64,000 nucleotides of DNA from contig NZ_JAYMYJ010000142.1 of the NCBI RefSeq assembly GCF_035668035.1, positions 1 to 64,000 of the forward strand, in the 5' to 3' direction. The translations under genes and the position numbers were made by a program. This document shows positions 61,247 through 64,000 of this stretch, in pieces. The notes beneath the pieces were generated by a model. It did no database searches, was not told the origin of the DNA, and saw only the letters and a program-made list of their open reading frames with translations. Each line of letters begins with the position of its first letter. The first letter of the stretch is position 1. The DNA comes from Thiothrix phosphatis. GTDB taxonomy: Bacteria; Pseudomonadota; Gammaproteobacteria; Thiotrichales; Thiotrichaceae.

Positions 61247-62584
61247 ATGCAAGCAGAACGGACCATCCTCAGCATTTCCCAACTCAACCACGAAGTCGGC
61301 CAGCTTCTGGCGCAGGGCGTCCCCCCTCTGTGGGTGGAGGGCGAAATTTCCAATTTTGTCCGCGCGGCTTCCGGCCATCTGTACTTCAGCCTGAAAGACG
61401 CGGGCGCGCAGGTGCGTTGCGCCATGTTCCGCAACCGTGCCCAGTACCTGAAAACCAACCCACGCAATGGCCTGAAAGTGCTGGCGCGCGGCAAGGCAGG
61501 CCTGTACGAACCACGCGGCGAATACCAATTCATCCTCGAACATCTGGAAGACGCGGGCGAAGGCGCATTGCAGCGCCAGTTCGAGGAACTCAAACGCAAG
61601 TTGCAGGCGCAAGGGCTGTTCGACCCAGAGCATAAACGCGCATTGCCCGCTTTTCCGCGCTGCATTGGGGTGGTCACCTCCCCGACCGGGGCGGCCATCC
61701 GCGACATCCTGAATGTACTGAAACGGCGCTGCCCACAGGTTCCCGTGCTGGTGTACCCGGTGTTGGTGCAGGGGGAAGGTTCGAAGGAACAGATCATCAA
61801 CGCCATCCGCCAAGCGGATGACGGGCAACGTTGCGACGTGCTGATACTGGCACGCGGTGGCGGCTCCATCGAAGATTTGTGGTCGTTCAACGAGGAAACC
61901 GTCGCGCAGGCCATTTATGCCTGCCAGACGCCAATAATCTGCGGCGTGGGGCATGAAATCGACTTTACCATCGCCGATTTCGTCGCTGATGTCCGCGCGC
62001 CGACCCCATCCGCCGCCGCCGAACTGGTCAGCCCGGACATGCCAGCCCTGCAAGCCCATGTGCAGCGCTTGTTCCAGCAATTGCAACGCAACCAGTCGCG
62101 CCGCCTACGGCAGGCTGAAGACGCTTACCGCCGCCTGCGGCAACGGCTGGGGAACCAGCGCCCCACCCAGCGCCTGCAACAGAAAACCCAGCGCCTGGAC
62201 GAACTGGACATGCGCCTGCGCACCGCCCATACCCGCAGCCTGCAACAACAACGGGAACGGCTGGCAAGCCTGCATTCCCGCCTACACCGCCAGTCCCCGC
62301 TCCGGCGGATACGCCAGCAGCAGGAACAGCTCGTCCGCCTCCGCCAAGGCCTGACGTTGCGCATCCGGCAACAGCTGGACAATGCCCGCCACCGTTTGCA
62401 CATGCAGGCTGGGCAATTGCAGGCATTCAGCCCGCTGGCGACATTGGGGCGCGGTTACGGCATTGTGCGCGACGCGCAAACCCACCAAATTGTACGCAGC
62501 GCCTCCACCCTCCGCCTGGGGCAAACCGTCAGCATCGAATTGCAGGAGGGTGGCTTCGACAGCGTGGTCGCCAACATCAGGTAA
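61247..62584 (+). CDS. xseA: Exodeoxyribonuclease VII large subunit
   Basis: A 445-residue XseA from ATG 61247. The OB-fold nucleic-acid-binding domain (about 10-105; VEGEISNF, ASGHLYFSLKD) is followed by the catalytic domain with VTSPTGAAIRD, ARGGGS and VGHEIDFTIAD, then a long coiled coil rich in Arg/Gln/Leu (about 270-390). The alternative upstream ATG at 61217 has a better ribosome site but sits in the terminator. The small subunit XseB is not here. It overlaps the next minus-strand gene by eight bases at the 3' end. Confidence 0.95.
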   Translation: MQAERTILSISQLNHEVGQLLAQGVPPLWVEGEISNFVRAASGHLYFSLKDAGAQVRCAMFRNRAQYLKTNPRNGLKVLARGKAGLYEPRGEYQFILEHLEDAGEGALQRQFEELKRKLQAQGLFDPEHKRALPAFPRCIGVVTSPTGAAIRDILNVLKRRCPQVPVLVYPVLVQGEGSKEQIINAIRQADDGQRCDVLILARGGGSIEDLWSFNEETVAQAIYACQTPIICGVGHEIDFTIADFVADVRAPTPSAAAELVSPDMPALQAHVQRLFQQLQRNQSRRLRQAEDAYRRLRQRLGNQRPTQRLQQKTQRLDELDMRLRTAHTRSLQQQRERLASLHSRLHRQSPLRRIRQQQEQLVRLRQGLTLRIRQQLDNARHRLHMQAGQLQAFSPLATLGRGYGIVRDAQTHQIVRSASTLRLGQTVSIELQEGGFDSVVANIR

Positions 62585-63578
62585 GCTGTTCCCAATCCGC
62601 GTGCTGGCGTCGCCAGAATTGCCAGGATGGCGCAGGCTGGCAATGAAAAATACGCCCGTCACACGCGCTCAGGCTGACGCTGAACCGGCCGCCCCTCACG
62701 CCCGCCAGCGCTGGCGCGAACCAGTTTTCTTCCAGGGCATCCAACGCCTGCCGCCAAGACTGCAAGTCATCACCCGCAGCGGGAACCAGCAAATCCTCCA
62801 GCACAATCCGGCAACCAGCGGAACCCAGCGTGCAATCCGCCAACCGGCTGGCCGCTTGCAGGCGGCTGCGGGTCGCCGCCGCCAAGATCTGCGCTGTCAT
62901 GGATTGGCCAACGACATCCCCTTGGCCAGCCGCTGGCGGTGAGGGCAAGGCGGCGGGATTGGCCGCGCCCCACAGCCAAAGGGCGTTCACCGCCGGGACA
63001 CCACCAGAATGCAGCAGCATCTGGATTTCATTCAGCAGGCGATGCCAGTAGCGCTTGTCCCCTTGTGGCAGCAACGGAAAAATGCCCTGCCCCAGCGCCT
63101 GGGAAAGGGGCGTTGTGCGCAGCCCCGCCTCCCCTGCCCTATCACCCAGCAGATACCAGCGTTGCGGATGTTTTGCGGCCAACTTCAGGCCGTCATCTTC
63201 CAAGTGCGGGTTGAGCAGTGCCAACAGCGCTGCCATTTCCTGCCCGGTCAACTGCGGCAATTCCGGGCGCAACAACACCTGGTCAATGCCGCTTTGCAGC
63301 CACACCGGGTCGGCGCACAGCAGCGGCTGTTCCGGCGGTGCCCCGAAGTCCAGCCAATAGCGGTAATAGGCGAAGGGCGTTTCGCCATCAATGGGGAATC
63401 CGCTGTGCTGGAACAGGGTGTGTTCCAGCCCAATGACGGGCAGGGCCTCCATCCTTGCATTGGCGCACAGGCGCAACAAATGCTTCGCTTCGGGCTGGAA
63501 GGCAAAGTCCTTGCGCCACAACTTCAGCGACTGGAACAAGCCAGGAATGAAAAAACAAAGGTGGGGTTTGGCGGACAT
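62577..63578 (-). CDS. RpfE-like / phosphoglycerate-mutase-related protein
   Basis: A 333-residue cytoplasmic protein from ATG 63578; longer frames upstream overlap the HPt gene and are not used. Conserved segments are CADPVWLQSGIDQVLL (about residue 90), NPHLEDDGLKLAAKHPQRWYL, and the strongest, NEIQMLLHSGGVPAVNALWLWG (about residues 187-208). This is the pattern of a proteobacterial family annotated RpfE type or cofactor-independent phosphoglycerate mutase-like. No catalytic phosphatase motif is clear, so function is uncertain. It starts one base after the HPt stop and is in its operon. Confidence 0.75.
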   Translation of the reverse strand: MSAKPHLCFFIPGLFQSLKLWRKDFAFQPEAKHLLRLCANARMEALPVIGLEHTLFQHSGFPIDGETPFAYYRYWLDFGAPPEQPLLCADPVWLQSGIDQVLLRPELPQLTGQEMAALLALLNPHLEDDGLKLAAKHPQRWYLLGDRAGEAGLRTTPLSQALGQGIFPLLPQGDKRYWHRLLNEIQMLLHSGGVPAVNALWLWGAANPAALPSPPAAGQGDVVGQSMTAQILAAATRSRLQAASRLADCTLGSAGCRIVLEDLLVPAAGDDLQSWRQALDALEENWFAPALAGVRGGRFSVSLSACDGRIFHCQPAPSWQFWRRQHADWEQLT

Positions 63579-63579
63579 G

Positions 63580-63924
63580 TCACTCACCCGCGTTGGCCGC
63601 CAACCAGGAATGGACGCTTGCCTCCACCTGCGCAAATTCCGCTGACAGCGCCTGTTGCACTTCCCCAGCGTCCAGCCCGCTATCGCCATCCTTGATCTGG
63701 CGCAGCAACGCCTCCAGTTTGACGGAGCCGAACAGCCGCACCGAACTGATCGCTTTGTGGGCATGGCGCGCCGCCGTTTCCCAGTCCCCAGCTTGCAGCG
63801 CATCACGCAACTGCTGCTCTTTCCCGGCAATGTACGGCAAGGAAAACTCAACAATCTCAATGGCTTTTTCGCGGCCTAACCGCCCCGCAATTTCATCCAG
63901 CACGATAAACATCTGAGGCATCAT
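63580..63924 (-). CDS. HPt domain phosphotransfer protein
   Basis: A 114-residue single-domain histidine phosphotransfer protein, four-helix bundle. The phospho-acceptor is the first His of RHAHKAISSVRLFG, followed by Lys at +3 and Gly at +10. AGGGG lies a few bases before the ATG. It would shuttle phosphate between a hybrid kinase and response regulator encoded outside this window, possibly the partial gene just upstream. Confidence 0.85.
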   Translation of the reverse strand: MMPQMFIVLDEIAGRLGREKAIEIVEFSLPYIAGKEQQLRDALQAGDWETAARHAHKAISSVRLFGSVKLEALLRQIKDGDSGLDAGEVQQALSAEFAQVEASVHSWLAANAGE

Positions 63925-63938
63925 CTGTTCCCCTGCCC

Positions 63939-64000
63939 TTAATGCCGCCGTTGGGACGCAGGAAGGCCGCTGCTTTCTTCGTCTGGAATATGCAGGTAAT
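63939..64000 (-). CDS. C-terminal 20 residues of an unidentified protein
   Basis: A minus-strand frame open at the window edge ends in TAA at 63939-63941, 14 bases before the HPt start. It reads YLHIPDEESSGLPASQRRH. The position suggests an upstream operon member (a kinase or regulator would fit). Too short to identify. Confidence 0.35.
   Translation of the reverse strand, partial: YLHIPDEESSGLPASQRRH

Noticed and set aside
1..64000. tRNA, rRNA, riboswitch, insertion sequence, prophage or attachment site
   Set aside because: No sequence with the necessary conserved elements was seen by eye on either strand; a covariance-model search would be decisive.

Overview
The window looks like chromosomal DNA of a chemolithoautotrophic gammaproteobacterium, most likely a sulfur oxidiser of the Thiothrix/Thiotrichales type. 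This is inferred from protein content only. The pointers are a form I RuBisCO operon (cbbLS plus cbbQ/cbbO) with a divergent cbbR, an ATP-dependent PEP carboxykinase, gammaproteobacterial RhlB, HtpG and PrkA-YeaH-SpoVR sets, and a small secreted protein that resembles SoxXA-binding proteins. No tRNA, rRNA, CRISPR array, insertion sequence or prophage was recognised.

Layout. 1-4790 (minus) is an ABC exporter operon of gliding/Gld type: gldA, a gldF-gldG fusion, and a DUF4340 gene cut by the window edge. 5057-7405 is tex. 7799-8362 is a DUF1877 gene. 8426-12749 is an RND efflux pump with its lipoprotein adaptor. 12850-13485 is a DUF4124 gene, followed by a non-coding stretch ending in a strong terminator. 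13797-17782 encodes a very large CheB-CheR-PAS-histidine kinase and a FixJ-type response regulator. 18258-24704 is the carbon-fixation locus: cbbR, then divergent cbbL, cbbS, an unrecognised 104-residue gene, cbbQ and cbbO. 24711-29476 (minus) is prkA-yeaH-spoVR, preceded by a good sigma-54 promoter. 29898-34585 holds creD, rhlB and pckA. 34840-36446 holds a small secreted protein and two tandem DUF697 paralogues. 36664-42217 (minus) is htpG and sufBCD. 42432-43970 holds a pirin, a tiny membrane protein and a small lipoprotein.

The most unusual part is 44041-55453. A 1795-residue protein carries two separate alpha/beta-hydrolase nucleophile motifs and a caspase-like CHAT domain. Divergent from it runs a plus-strand gene series: a P1-type ATPase without the CPC metal motif, an Asp/Glu-racemase-like enzyme, then after a hairpin a haem-oxygenase-like metal oxidase, a nucleotidyltransferase, a VOC protein and a cystathionine beta-synthase-like enzyme. 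An acyltransferase/SGNH gene, guaBA, a small secreted protein, xseA, an RpfE-like protein and an HPt protein close the window.

How the genes fit together. CbbR probably reads Calvin-cycle intermediates and drives cbbLS; CbbQ/CbbO remodel inhibited RuBisCO; PckA balances C3/C4 pools. Two AAA-plus-von-Willebrand systems (CbbQO, and PrkA-YeaH) end tail to tail with only six bases between cbbO and spoVR. The strongest candidates for undescribed biology are the CHAT/dual-hydrolase protein, the plus-strand cluster next to it, and the small gene inside the cbb operon.
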